DNA of 39,583 bases from a virus: positions 1 through 39,583 of IMG/VR virus record IMGVR_UViG_3300044617_002163; one strand, given 5' to 3'. The number at the start of each line of letters is the position of its first letter. Position 1 is the first letter of the stretch. Both the position numbers and the translations under genes were made by a program. Below are positions 1 through 5,690 of this stretch, one piece after another. Under the pieces are notes generated by a model, which saw only the letters and a program-made list of their open reading frames with translations, did not search any database and was not told the DNA's origin.

Positions 1-84
1 GCCAATGAATACGGCATACTTCCTGCTGAACTGGATTTACAAATCTGGACAACCTATGCCAATCAAAAAATAAAAACCAAATGA
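1..84 (+). CDS. C-terminal end of an unidentified protein (partial)
   Basis: The open frame enters from the left edge and ends at TGA 82-84, giving the last 27 residues of a protein (ending IWTTYANQKIKTK). Its stop overlaps the next start as ATGA, which is typical of translational coupling and is the main reason to accept the frame. No domain can be recognised in so short a tail. Confidence 0.6.
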   Translation, partial: ANEYGILPAELDLQIWTTYANQKIKTK

Positions 85-236
85 AAAAAGAACTAAAAGA
101 AATCAGGGAACAAATCCAAGAAGATTTAATTTCTTTGTTGGATTCACAATTCGGTGAGGTTGAATATGTTGACGAAGTTAAAGACCTCGCCTGCCAAATC
201 ATTGTGGATAATTTCAAACAACTCGAAACCAAATGA
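81..236 (+). CDS. Small hypothetical protein, 51 aa
   Basis: The frame starts MKKELKEIREQI and is rich in Glu, Lys and Leu, so mostly helical. It is joined by ATGA overlaps at both ends to the partial gene before it and the 48-residue gene after it, so the three form a tightly coupled plus-strand operon. It is below the usual size cut-off for gene callers. I recognise no family. It and its neighbours converge on the first GGGCCC hairpin. Confidence 0.6.
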   Translation: MKKELKEIREQIQEDLISLLDSQFGEVEYVDEVKDLACQIIVDNFKQLETK

Positions 237-379
237 AAATGAAATCTTTCAAATTATGGATTAAGACTCCAAAGGTTCGCAAGCCTATGCCGAAACCCTC
301 GCGCCCTATTTCACAAAAGGGCTATTCGAGAAAAAGCAAGCACAAAAAGGGCTTCGACGATACGGGTTTAGAGCTTTAA
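233..379 (+). CDS. Small basic hypothetical protein, 48 aa
   Basis: The start overlaps the previous stop (ATGA) and the stop is TAA 377-379. The product is strongly basic, with many Lys and Arg, several Pro in the first half and a Lys/Ser-rich middle (SRKSKHKKG), so it may bind nucleic acid; that is inference from composition only. It is the last gene of the plus-strand operon and ends about 12 nt before the hairpin that also ends the opposing minus-strand cassette. Confidence 0.55.
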   Translation: MKMKSFKLWIKTPKVRKPMPKPSRPISQKGYSRKSKHKKGFDDTGLEL

Positions 380-390
380 GAGTTTGCAAA

Positions 391-430
391 TCAACGACTT
401 AGCGGGCCCTGGGCCCTGCAATCCGTTGTT
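391..430. repeat. GGGCCC-W-GGGCCC hairpin repeat, copy 1
   Basis: The core GCGGGCCCTGGGCCC is flanked by the imperfect inverted arms CAACGACTT and AATCCGTTG. It lies between converging genes (plus-strand stop at 379, minus-strand stop at 433), which fits a bidirectional terminator or transcript-end element. A short T run follows on the plus strand. It is the most diverged of nine copies. Confidence 0.85.
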
Positions 431-432
431 TT

Positions 433-624
433 TCAACCTGTTGCAGAGACTCGACAAGCTATTCGGCGGCAAATGTCCACGAGGTCGCTTTGCGTTAAAA
501 CAATACCACAGCGCGCAACAATTCGTTGTATCTTTTGGTCTGGAAACAATGGTTCTGTAACTTGTTCGCCATCAAACAATACATCGTGAAACTCTCCTGC
601 TATGTTAAGTATTAATGTTCTCAT
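433..624 (-). CDS. Hypothetical protein, 63 aa
   Basis: The frame starts MRTLILNIAGEFHDVLFDGE and is an unrecognised small protein, probably cytoplasmic, with a cysteine-containing C-terminal half (VARCGIVLT...VDICRRIACRV). The start lies 9 nt after the stop of the 59-residue gene at 634-813, so the two form a short operon driven by the promoter near 828-856. The operon ends at the hairpin at 391-430. There is no clear ribosome binding site. Confidence 0.6.
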   Translation of the reverse strand: MRTLILNIAGEFHDVLFDGEQVTEPLFPDQKIQRIVARCGIVLTQSDLVDICRRIACRVSATG

Positions 625-633
625 GTTCTATTA

Positions 634-813
634 TTATTGTTCGCGTTTTGCGAGTTCAGTATTCAAACGGAAAAGCAAAGTGAAATCCCTTGGGCTATAA
701 CACTCAACATCAAAAATCGCGTGTTCAAGAGACTTCTTTAATGAGGTCAAATCTTCGTTTGTTTTTTCCATAAACTCCCCATCAATCGGCTCAATGTCTT
801 TTAGGTTTATCAT
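634..813 (-). CDS. Hypothetical protein, 59 aa
   Basis: The frame reads from ATG 813 to TAA 634 and starts MINLKDIEPIDGEF. It looks helical and charged (LTSLKKSLEHAIFDVE, then LNTELAKREQ) and has no recognised domain. It is supported by a well-formed sigma-70-like promoter 15 nt upstream of its start, with the same architecture as the promoters before the genes at 2167 and 3103, and by close linkage to the 63-residue gene downstream. The leader CTACCACT before the ATG is shared with the gene at 1952-2167. Confidence 0.7.
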   Translation of the reverse strand: MINLKDIEPIDGEFMEKTNEDLTSLKKSLEHAIFDVECYSPRDFTLLFRLNTELAKREQ

Positions 814-827
814 AGTGGTAGAATCTA

Positions 828-856
828 TTTTTAATTCAATTTTATACTGCGGTCAA
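828..856 (-). promoter_or_regulatory. Sigma-70-like promoter, TTGACC-N17-TAAAAA
   Basis: On the minus strand, TTGACC (851-856) is followed after 17 nt by TAAAAA (828-833). The spacer has the same A/T-rich block (ATAAAATTGAAT) as the promoter at 2188-2216, so the two are related copies. Confidence 0.65.
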
Positions 857-898
857 GAATTATTTTGAATAAAATTTAAGGTATAAGCTGTTTATTTG

Positions 899-935
899 CA
901 ATGACTTAGCGGGCCCAGGGCCCTGCAAGTCGTTG
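899..935. repeat. GGGCCC-W-GGGCCC hairpin repeat, copy 2
   Basis: The arms CAATGACTT and AAGTCGTTG pair with one wobble around GGGCCCAGGGCCC. It sits 17 nt past the stop of the minus-strand gene at 953 and upstream of the promoter of the next cassette. Confidence 0.9.
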
Positions 936-952
936 ACTCACAGGGGTTTGCG

Positions 953-1141
953 TTACTCAACTTCGATATATTCTCTATTATTCTCTACGGCTTCGATTCC
1001 TTTGTTCGTAAAGGTGCTTACAAACATTTCAAGCAGTCTTTTCAATTCTTTTTTTGTTTTTGGTTTCCTGCCAAAGTATTTTGAAACAATAGTTTCAATA
1101 TAAGCCATCTCATTTTCGCGGAACTCAAGAGTTATTTTCAT
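953..1141 (-). CDS. Hypothetical protein, 62 aa
   Basis: A small charged protein starting MKITLEFRENEMAYIETIV and ending in an acidic tail. It looks like a short helical DNA-binding or arm-type domain (KPKTKKELKRLLEMFV), but no family is recognised. The start lies only about 14 nt downstream of the degenerate tRNA-Lys-like element. It would therefore be translated from a transcript that also carries two tRNAs and upstream small genes. It is the last gene before hairpin copy 2. Confidence 0.65.
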   Translation of the reverse strand: MKITLEFRENEMAYIETIVSKYFGRKPKTKKELKRLLEMFVSTFTNKGIEAVENNREYIEVE

Positions 1142-1155
1142 TTTATTAAAAATTT

Positions 1156-1225
1156 AGGGGCAGAAGGTAACGCTCCTTCTTCAATACTTTAAAAGAGTAT
1201 TGCATCACTTTAATGCTTTGCCCCC
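1156..1225 (-). tRNA. Degenerate tRNA-Lys(TTT)-like cloverleaf
   Basis: The minus strand folds into a full cloverleaf. The acceptor is 7 bp (GGGGGCA with TGCCCCT, terminal G-T pair). The D arm is GCAT/ATGC with a 7-nt loop, and the anticodon arm has loop CTTTTAA (anticodon TTT, T33 and a purine at 37). The T arm is GAAGG/CCTTC with loop AGCGTTA. It lacks the usual T-loop TTC, has no GG in the D loop and encodes no CCA. It lies 7 nt downstream of a normal tRNA-Glu. It may be a divergent functional tRNA, a tRNA-derived RNA, or a decaying copy. Confidence 0.55.
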
Positions 1226-1232
1226 TTTAAAT

Positions 1233-1307
1233 TGGCATTCCCGAGGGGATTTGAACCCCTGCTACCTCCGTGAAAGGGAAGTGTGCTAACCGCTACACTA
1301 CGGGAAC
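1233..1307 (-). tRNA. tRNA-Glu (anticodon TTC)
   Basis: The cloverleaf has acceptor GTTCCCG/CGGGAAT with a terminal G-T pair, D-arm region AGCGGTTAGC, anticodon loop CTTTCAC (anticodon TTC) and T arm GGGGTTCAAATCCCC. A discriminator G and an encoded CCA follow. It sits 5 nt after the stop of the gene at 1312 on the same strand, so it is probably cut out of a polycistronic transcript. It would read GAA codons, which are abundant in the A/T-rich late genes. Confidence 0.95.
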
Positions 1308-1311
1308 AAAA

Positions 1312-1506
1312 TTAATCGGCAAACGCCGCTTCCCATTCCTCGTCGGTGATGCCCGTTTTGATAAACTCCCTGTCTGAAGCCGAGAGGTGCGGCATTGCGT
1401 TTTGGATCAGTTCCCCGTTTTCCCAAGACTCAATTTGAGCCTGGGTGACATTGATTTCGCGGATGTTGGTTTTGCCCGAAAAGGGCGATGTGCGAGCGAT
1501 TCTCAT
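1312..1506 (-). CDS. Small phage protein, 64 aa, conserved C-terminal motif
   Basis: The frame starts MRIARTSPFSGK. The second half (INVTQAQIESWENGELIQ, AMPHLSASDREF, GITDEEWEAAF) matches a motif I recall from small uncharacterised proteins of environmental phages, roughly T-x-Q-x5-W-x-x-G-x-x-I-Q then L-S-x-x-D-R-E-F and G-I-T. The function is unknown. It is followed after 5 nt by tRNA-Glu and preceded by three closely packed small genes, making an operon of mixed protein and tRNA genes that starts at the promoter near 2188. Confidence 0.75.
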   Translation of the reverse strand: MRIARTSPFSGKTNIREINVTQAQIESWENGELIQNAMPHLSASDREFIKTGITDEEWEAAFAD

Positions 1507-1535
1507 GGTGGTGGTTTTTGGTTGGTTTGTTTTGT

Positions 1536-1772
1536 TTACTGCTTGATAGATACTTTAAAGTAATTTGCCCCTCTACGCAATGAAATTATTTGGTCTGCTT
1601 TGACTTTTTGAAGGCTTCTTGCGATTGTTGAATGCGAAACCAGATTTGCAAAAATCCCGCTATCATCGTTGTGAACAACTTTACCTTCAAGAAGGTCGGC
1701 TTGAAATTCTTCCTCTACCACAATATCGTCGCCGATTTTTATTTCGTTTGCGTTTGTAATTTCTTTGTTCAT
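1536..1772 (-). CDS. Hypothetical protein, 78 aa
   Basis: I place the start at ATG 1772 (MNKEITNANEIKIGDD), one nucleotide after the stop of the upstream gene at 1774. A longer reading from TTG 1811 would overlap that gene by 38 nt. The N-terminal half suggests a small beta-barrel (IKIGDDIVVEEEFQADL) and the C-terminal half a DNA- or RNA-binding fold (ARSLQKVKADQIISLRRG), by composition only. I recognise no family. It belongs to the four-gene run 2167-1312. Confidence 0.65.
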   Translation of the reverse strand: MNKEITNANEIKIGDDIVVEEEFQADLLEGKVVHNDDSGIFANLVSHSTIARSLQKVKADQIISLRRGANYFKVSIKQ

Positions 1773-1773
1773 A

Positions 1774-1950
1774 TTATTGCGCGAATTGAAAGACAAATTG
1801 GTTTTCATCAATAGGGTCGGGTTCTACGATTTCTTTAATGCTCCATCCGAGTTGGTCGAGTGCTTCATGCGCGGCATCTTCGGGGTTGTCTGCATCAAGT
1901 TCAATGTAGTCGTTGGGGTCGGAATCAAGTGTGGCAATATACTTTTTCAT
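1774..1950 (-). CDS. Acidic hypothetical protein, 58 aa
   Basis: The frame reads from ATG 1950 to TAA 1774, starting MKKYIATLDSDPNDYIELDA and including DAAHEALDQLGWSIKEIVE. It is strongly acidic. It fits exactly between the stop at 1952 and the next start at 1772, with one-nucleotide gaps on both sides; this tight packing is the best evidence that it is a gene. The pattern resembles the small acidic proteins phages use as inhibitors, but there is no evidence of function. Confidence 0.75.
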   Translation of the reverse strand: MKKYIATLDSDPNDYIELDADNPEDAAHEALDQLGWSIKEIVEPDPIDENQFVFQFAQ

Positions 1951-1951
1951 T

Positions 1952-2167
1952 TTAGGAATATAAATCTATTTCTTGGGTGTGATTAAACGGAACAATCCTG
2001 TAAAGTGAAATGTCGTCCATGAGAGAATCAACCATGTCTTGCAATTCAGATAGTGCATCATGGAATGTCATGTATTCGTCTGTTTCGTAGCTTTGTCCAT
2101 CGTTGGAGGATTTAAGGTCTGCCCAACCCCAAACGCTTTGCAGTTGTATTTTGAATGAGTTTAACAT
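1952..2167 (-). CDS. Hypothetical protein, 71 aa
   Basis: The frame starts MLNSFKIQLQSVWGWADLKS and includes DALSELQDMVDSLMDD, a likely amphipathic helix. It is acidic overall and has no recognised family. It is the first gene of the run 2167-1312, behind the sigma-70-like promoter at 2188-2216 and a leader carrying CTACCACT, which is also found before the gene at 634-813. Its stop is one nucleotide from the next start. Confidence 0.7.
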   Translation of the reverse strand: MLNSFKIQLQSVWGWADLKSSNDGQSYETDEYMTFHDALSELQDMVDSLMDDISLYRIVPFNHTQEIDLYS

Positions 2168-2187
2168 AGTGGTAGTGTTCAGTTTTA

Positions 2188-2216
2188 TTTTTAATTCAAT
2201 TTTATTGGTGCGTCAA
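2188..2216 (-). promoter_or_regulatory. Sigma-70-like promoter overlapping the end of uvsE
   Basis: TTGACG (2211-2216) is followed after 17 nt by TAAAAA (2188-2193) on the minus strand. The TGA stop codon of uvsE (2213-2215) forms part of the -35 box, so gene end and promoter share bases. Confidence 0.65.
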
Positions 2217-3103
2217 GGATTTTTTATCAATTCAAAAGATTTTTCCTTCATCTTGAACTCGAAATCAAGGTCAATGTCGCGCCCGTAGGTGTCCGGCATA
2301 ATCGAAACAAAATCGGCGTGTTTTCTTGGGTTCTTCTGATTTGGCTCACTCTCGCTGTAATGAAATAGCGGCTTGAATTTGCCCCATGTAGCGGCACACA
2401 TATCGAACGCATTTTTCTCTGCGATTGAATCGCTGTGGCATTTATGATGCAAGTAGTCGAATGTAATCGGAAAGCCGTATGGATTTATGTGTTCGATTAA
2501 TTTTTTGACGCTCCAACACTTTTCTTTGTCGTCATTTTCAATCACAAGGCGCGACAACACATCATTCGACAAACGCATAGAAGTTTCTGCGAATCTGCTG
2601 GCAATATCTTTCCAATCTCCGTTTGTATTGTTTACATGGATATTGATTGGTGAGCTATAATCTTTGGCGCATCCGATTTGCGTCATAAACCAAGCGTAAA
2701 AGTCAAGTTCCTCTATTGTTTTGTCAACTGCTTTTTTGTTATCGCTGGCAAGGACATTGAACTCGGAAGGATGGCAGCTAACCCTAACATTAGAAGAAAG
2801 AACAAGACTTTTAATCCTGTCCATAGCCAAAAGGATATTATTGTATTGAGGAAGGTCATCGAGTTTTACTTTTGCTTCGTCATAGGTAATAAGAGGAAAA
2901 AGAGAAGAAGATAATCTGTAATTGTATCCGTGAGCCGCGCAGTATGAAATAGCATCGTGCGTCACATTCATATTATTTAGGATTCTATCACCCAAAATAG
3001 CCAATGCTTCGCGCCGCGACAACTCGCTGAAACGCTTGTATGTCATCGTCTGAAACTTGCGAGGCTCAAGCGACAAAATAATGCAACAGATTCCTGCTTT
3101 CAT
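2213..3103 (-). CDS. uvsE: UV DNA damage endonuclease (UVDE family)
   Basis: A protein of 296 residues, the usual length for UVDE, a TIM-barrel metal-dependent endonuclease that nicks DNA 5' of UV photoproducts to start excision repair. Family motifs are visible in order: YNYRLSSSLFPL near residue 60, RVSCHPSEF near 107, INIHVNNTNGDWK near 153, RLVIENDDKEKCWS near 185, FDYLHHKCH near 215, and HYSESEP with HADF near 250. These supply the expected His, Glu and Asp metal ligands. The start ATG 3103 follows a promoter at 3111-3139. It is the largest gene of the accessory region and would repair the phage genome under sunlight. Confidence 0.95.
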   Translation of the reverse strand: MKAGICCIILSLEPRKFQTMTYKRFSELSRREALAILGDRILNNMNVTHDAISYCAAHGYNYRLSSSLFPLITYDEAKVKLDDLPQYNNILLAMDRIKSLVLSSNVRVSCHPSEFNVLASDNKKAVDKTIEELDFYAWFMTQIGCAKDYSSPINIHVNNTNGDWKDIASRFAETSMRLSNDVLSRLVIENDDKEKCWSVKKLIEHINPYGFPITFDYLHHKCHSDSIAEKNAFDMCAATWGKFKPLFHYSESEPNQKNPRKHADFVSIMPDTYGRDIDLDFEFKMKEKSFELIKNP

Positions 3104-3110
3104 AGCTATA

Positions 3111-3139
3111 TTTTTAATTGAATTTTATTCTTTTGTCGA
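3111..3139 (-). promoter_or_regulatory. Sigma-70-like promoter of uvsE
   Basis: TCGACA (3134-3139) is followed after 17 nt by TAAAAA (3111-3116) on the minus strand, with an ATAAAATTCAAT spacer block like the promoters at 828 and 2188. The -10 box ends 7 nt before the uvsE ATG, so the leader would be very short. Confidence 0.6.
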
Positions 3140-3158
3140 GAAGAATTTTTAAGTCGTT

Positions 3159-3206
3159 AATTTCCAGGCACTTAGCGGGCCCTGGGCCCCGTAAGTCCCT
3201 GAAATT
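3159..3206. repeat. GGGCCC-W-GGGCCC hairpin repeat, copy 3
   Basis: The core GGGCCCTGGGCCCC is flanked by arms AATTTCCAGG-CACTTA and TAAGT-CCCTGAAATT, which pair except for one bulge and one mismatch. The arm sequence differs from the other copies on both sides in a matched way, so pairing is kept while the bases change. Confidence 0.9.
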
Positions 3207-3235
3207 CAAGGACTTAGGGTTTGCTATGGGGAAGT

Positions 3236-3553
3236 TTAACCGATTACAAAGTTCTCGACTTCAGCGAGTTTGAAGCGTTTGACGGCGGCGTTGCTTTCGT
3301 CGTTGTTGGGTGTGCCTTGCAAGTAGAGGCTTCCGTTGTGTTCAACGAGCGCGCCCTTGGCATAAGATTTCCCCCAATTTCCAGCGCCAGCGAGGCGGTC
3401 GCGGAAGTTTGCGCCAAGCGTGATGTTGCGGCGTTTGCCGTTGTAGTCAAAACCCGCGAAGCAGGTTCCCTTGTTGATAACGATTTCGCTGATAAGCGAA
3501 GCGAGTTGAGTTGCCTTGCGGCTTGCGTTGTTGTTTGTGTTGGTGGTGTTCAT
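3236..3553 (-). CDS. Small protein, 105 aa, possible SH3-like beta-barrel
   Basis: The frame starts MNTTNTNNNASRKATQLASL. The middle (GTCFAGFDYNGKRRNITLGA) resembles the core of small phage proteins annotated as SH3 beta-barrel fold-containing, where F-x-Y-x-G-K-x-R is followed by a T-L-G turn; this is from memory. It shares the pattern YLQG-x8-9-KRF-x6-V near its end with the protein at 9500-9886, so the two look like distant paralogues. It has its own sigma-70-like promoter at 3564 and ends 29 nt before hairpin copy 3. Confidence 0.7.
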   Translation of the reverse strand: MNTTNTNNNASRKATQLASLISEIVINKGTCFAGFDYNGKRRNITLGANFRDRLAGAGNWGKSYAKGALVEHNGSLYLQGTPNNDESNAAVKRFKLAEVENFVIG

Positions 3554-3563
3554 TTCAGTTTTT

Positions 3564-3592
3564 AATTTAATTTTTTTTTATTTATTTGTCAA
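3564..3592 (-). promoter_or_regulatory. Sigma-70-like promoter, TTGACA-N17-TAAATT
   Basis: A consensus -35 TTGACA (3587-3592) is followed after 17 A-rich nucleotides by TAAATT (3564-3569) on the minus strand. It lies inside the last codons of the 27-residue microprotein at 3582-3665. Confidence 0.65.
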
Positions 3593-3665
3593 GCGTGTTT
3601 TTTATTACCATGAAAATTCCGACAAGTATTCCAATAAAAATCAATGCCTCCATAAATTGTTGCAT
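3582..3665 (-). CDS. Membrane microprotein, 27 aa (G-x3-G family)
   Basis: The frame reads from ATG 3665 to TAA 3582. The product has one hydrophobic segment (ALIFIGILVGIFMVIKN) with a G-x3-G pattern and a short polar tail. It starts 4 nt after the stop of the Gp88-like gene, so translation is probably coupled. It closely resembles two other microproteins in this window (5602-5679 and 9217-9285) in length, motif and position directly behind a larger gene. That recurrence is the evidence that it is real. Confidence 0.65.
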   Translation of the reverse strand: MQQFMEALIFIGILVGIFMVIKNTLDK

Positions 3666-3669
3666 TTTA

Positions 3670-4338
3670 TTAAATTACAAATCCGCTGTTGTCTTTTTTG
3701 CCTTTGCCTTTTGCTTTCAGCCCTACGATAACGCCGCGAGGGTCAAGAAAACGAAGGTCGGTTTCGTCGCCATCAACAACGGGCTTGCCGAGATAGGTTT
3801 TCGGCAGCTTGTGAAAAACCACAGCGACATTGCCGCCCATATTGGCGATGAGTTCGACCTGTGCTTGGTTGCTTTCTTTGCGCGAGAATGTCAAGTGGTA
3901 ATTTTTCGGGAGTTCACCACGGAGGAATTGAATCATTCGCGAAGGGTTCGGGGTGTAGTCGTAAAATTTAAGATTGGGAAATTTTTCCATGTCAATTAAA
4001 TTGTGCCACGGAAGGTCGGAAAGAACATTGAGGCGCACGGCGGTTTGCTCGCCTTTGCCTGCGCGTTTGTTTAGATTGGCAAGCTCTTTTCCGAGTTGAA
4101 TTAGAAAATCCGTGCGATTTTCAATCAAAAACTTTGCCTTGCGAATGCGTGCTTCTTGAACATTAGAGAAAACACCCATGCCCGAAGTATTGAGACAAGC
4201 CGCTTCACACCCTGCGGAGCGATGCGGACAAAGTTGTTTGCCAGATAGGTTCGCGGGAGCAAGCGACAAGCCAAGTGTGCGCCATCCGAGTTTTTCGCCC
4301 TTTTTGATTTTCGTGTTGTTGGTAGATAGAAGTTTCAT
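3670..4338 (-). CDS. Gp88-like phage protein
   Basis: I place the start at ATG 4338 (MKLLSTNNTKIKKGEKLGWR, 222 aa). The longer readings from 4359 or 4410 run through a promoter-like TATAAA. The motifs KLGWRTLGLSLAP, then Cys residues near 37, 44 and 48 (CPHRSAGCEAAC), then AVRLNVLSDLPW near 120 and FYDYTPNPSRM near 145, match the Gp88 family known from mycobacteriophages and many other phages. The function of that family is not established; the cysteine cluster suggests metal binding. It is followed 4 nt later by a membrane microprotein. Confidence 0.85.
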   Translation of the reverse strand: MKLLSTNNTKIKKGEKLGWRTLGLSLAPANLSGKQLCPHRSAGCEAACLNTSGMGVFSNVQEARIRKAKFLIENRTDFLIQLGKELANLNKRAGKGEQTAVRLNVLSDLPWHNLIDMEKFPNLKFYDYTPNPSRMIQFLRGELPKNYHLTFSRKESNQAQVELIANMGGNVAVVFHKLPKTYLGKPVVDGDETDLRFLDPRGVIVGLKAKGKGKKDNSGFVI

Positions 4339-4350
4339 TGCGAGAATAAT

Positions 4351-4376
4351 TTTATACATATTGGCAGCAAGCGCAA
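4351..4376 (-). promoter_or_regulatory. Possible sigma-70-like promoter of the Gp88-like gene
   Basis: TTGCGC (4371-4376) and TATAAA (4351-4356) lie in the correct order on the minus strand, behind an A/T-rich block, but only 14 nt apart. The similar promoter at 6194-6222 has 17. Its position argues for the start at 4338. Confidence 0.4.
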
Positions 4377-4450
4377 GTAAATTTTTTGAAATCACAAATT
4401 GTGACTTCAAGTTGGCACGAGAAATGCTGGTGATGTTAAGTGCTTGATTT

Positions 4451-4489
4451 TCAAGGACTTAGCGGGCCCAGGGCCCCGTAACCCGTTGA
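4451..4489. repeat. GGGCCC-W-GGGCCC hairpin repeat, copy 4
   Basis: The core GCGGGCCCAGGGCCCCG is flanked by TCAAGGACTTA and TAACCCGTTGA, whose outer halves pair only in part. It lies 17 nt past the stop of the gene at 4507. Confidence 0.85.
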
Positions 4490-4506
4490 GGTTAAAGGGC
4501 TTACTA

Positions 4507-5010
4507 TCACATCAGCATTTGTTCGGAAAGAGAAACAGAGGATGCGTCCCATGAGGGTGCGCCGCCATCAAGTTGTTGATAGAAATTCACTTCCGAGGGT
4601 TTGAATCCCATAAAGTTTTCGCGTTTAATTGCAGAAAACTCTTGTATTGCGTTTTCTTTTAGTTCATTGTAGATTCCTCCTTTCTTGCCTTTATGAATTA
4701 AATTACTGGAAGGGTCAATGTTTGCTTGCATTAACTTTTCGTTAAGCATCGCGCCAATCATAGAATCATCATCAGACAAAAAGTATGCGAAGCGGTCACA
4801 AGTGAAGTGAAGATAATTGTCGCCAGCTTCGCCATTCTCGCTACAAAAATCTTCTGTGCAGAATCTACCCGCGCCCCCATGATTGAAGAAACGATTGAAT
4901 TGAATTTCAATTTCCTCGCGGGAGCCTTCGATGCCAACGGCAAGACCATTGCCGTAGGATGAAATTACAAGGTTATTATTGGTGTTTTGTTGGTTGGTTG
5001 TGTTTGTCAT
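4507..5010 (-). CDS. Hypothetical protein, 167 aa
   Basis: I place the start at ATG 5010 (MTNTTNQQNTNNN), because the upstream in-frame sequence is the promoter region. The polar Asn/Thr-rich N terminus resembles those of the genes at 3553, 7827, 8773 and 9886. The rest has LVISSYGNGLAVGIEG and IQFNRFFNHGGAGRF near residue 45, an acidic middle and a C-terminal helix region. No family is recognised. It forms a one-gene cassette between two hairpins, with two sigma-54-type elements and a sigma-70-like promoter upstream. Confidence 0.75.
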   Translation of the reverse strand: MTNTTNQQNTNNNLVISSYGNGLAVGIEGSREEIEIQFNRFFNHGGAGRFCTEDFCSENGEAGDNYLHFTCDRFAYFLSDDDSMIGAMLNEKLMQANIDPSSNLIHKGKKGGIYNELKENAIQEFSAIKRENFMGFKPSEVNFYQQLDGGAPSWDASSVSLSEQMLM

Positions 5011-5019
5011 AACGGGAAA

Positions 5020-5047
5020 AGAATAATCCAAAGCAAAAACAATGCAA
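5020..5047 (-). promoter_or_regulatory. A-tract plus sigma-70-like promoter, TTGCAT-N16-TATTCT
   Basis: An A run on the minus strand (positions 5051-5058) leads into CCTTGCAT (-35 at 5042-5047), with TATTCT at 5020-5025. The A-run plus YCTTGC block recurs before the genes at 6185, 7827, 8570, 8773 and 9886. Confidence 0.5.
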
Positions 5048-5090
5048 GGATTTTTTTTATATTTTTTATAGATTGCGAAATTTTTTTGAA

Positions 5091-5105
5091 GCAAATAGTG
5101 TGCCA
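5091..5105 (-). promoter_or_regulatory. Sigma-54-type element, TGGCAC-N5-TTGC (exact)
   Basis: On the minus strand CTGGCAC, five variable bases and TTGCT match the RpoN consensus (YTGGCAC-N5-TTGCW) exactly. A predicted start about 12 nt downstream would give a leader near 70 nt for the gene starting at 5010. Confidence 0.6.
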
Positions 5106-5141
5106 GGCCCTATTAGCGAACGCAAATACGAACAAATAGCA

Positions 5142-5156
5142 GCAAATAAGGTGCCA
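5142..5156 (-). promoter_or_regulatory. Sigma-54-type element, TGGCAC-N5-TTGC (exact), second copy
   Basis: CTGGCAC-CTTAT-TTGCT on the minus strand, 51 bp upstream of the copy at 5091 and in the same orientation. The five spacer bases differ from the neighbouring copy while both boxes are kept. Confidence 0.55.
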
Positions 5157-5220
5157 GGCCGACTATCGGGTATCGGCTATCGCATTTATGGACAGCACTT
5201 GCTTCGTAAGTATTTGAATA

Positions 5221-5259
5221 TCAAGCACTTAGCGGGCCCTGGGCCCCGTAAGTCGTTGA
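5221..5259. repeat. GGGCCC-W-GGGCCC hairpin repeat, copy 5
   Basis: TCAAGCACTTA, core GCGGGCCCTGGGCCCCG, then TAAGTCGTTGA; nine of eleven outer pairs form. It lies 17 nt past the stop of the lipoprotein gene at 5276. Confidence 0.9.
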
Positions 5260-5275
5260 CATACAGGGGTTTATG

Positions 5276-5557
5276 TTAGATCTTAACGGTGTAAGAGGTG
5301 TGCTTTTTGCGGAAGTGCTTACGTTGCATATCTTTAAGATCTTGCTTAACAGCTTCATCGAGTTGTTCAATTGTCATTTCGCCCGTGAGGTCTGGAGTTT
5401 CAAGAATATCATCCACATCTCGTTGCATTTGACGAATTTCCGACATTTTAGTTTCCGCTGCGCTAAAGTATGCACAAGAGGCAAAGCACAGCATCAAGTT
5501 GATACAGAATGATATAAGAATAACTTTGCGTTTGATGTTTTGGATTATTGTTTTCAT
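5276..5557 (-). CDS. Small phage lipoprotein, 93 aa
   Basis: I place the start at ATG 5557 (MKTIIQNIKRKV). A basic N terminus and a hydrophobic stretch (VILISFCINLMLCFASC) end in a lipobox-like FASC with Cys28, so it is probably lipidated and held in the inner or outer membrane facing the periplasm. The mature part is a charged, helical segment of about 65 residues (MSEIRQMQRDVDDIL, IEQLDEAVKQDLKDMQ). Small phage lipoproteins of this shape often act in superinfection exclusion or as outer-membrane spanin subunits. No partner is visible here, so the role is open. It lies downstream of a membrane microprotein. Confidence 0.75.
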   Translation of the reverse strand: MKTIIQNIKRKVILISFCINLMLCFASCAYFSAAETKMSEIRQMQRDVDDILETPDLTGEMTIEQLDEAVKQDLKDMQRKHFRKKHTSYTVKI

Positions 5558-5601
5558 GGTGGTTTTTTGTTTTGTTTTTTTGGTTAGGATGATTTGATGT
5601 A

Positions 5602-5679
5602 TCATTTTTTACAACTAATTGAATTTGAACTGTTTAAAACGATAAAGATACCCATTAGAATACCGAACAAGACAATCAT
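5602..5679 (-). CDS. Membrane microprotein, 25 aa (G-x3-G family)
   Basis: The frame reads from ATG 5679 to TGA 5602 and starts MIVLFGILMGIFIVLN. A single hydrophobic helix with G-x3-G is followed by the polar tail SSNSISCKK. It starts 11 nt after the stop of the 164-residue gene at 5691. It is closely similar to the microproteins at 3582-3665 and 9217-9285. Confidence 0.6.
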   Translation of the reverse strand: MIVLFGILMGIFIVLNSSNSISCKK

Positions 5680-5690
5680 ATTGTAAGTAT

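Noticed and set aside
4591-4620. Possible tRNA T-arm (GGGTTTGAATCCC)
   Set aside because: No acceptor or anticodon arm pairs around it, and it lies inside the coding sequence at 4507-5010.
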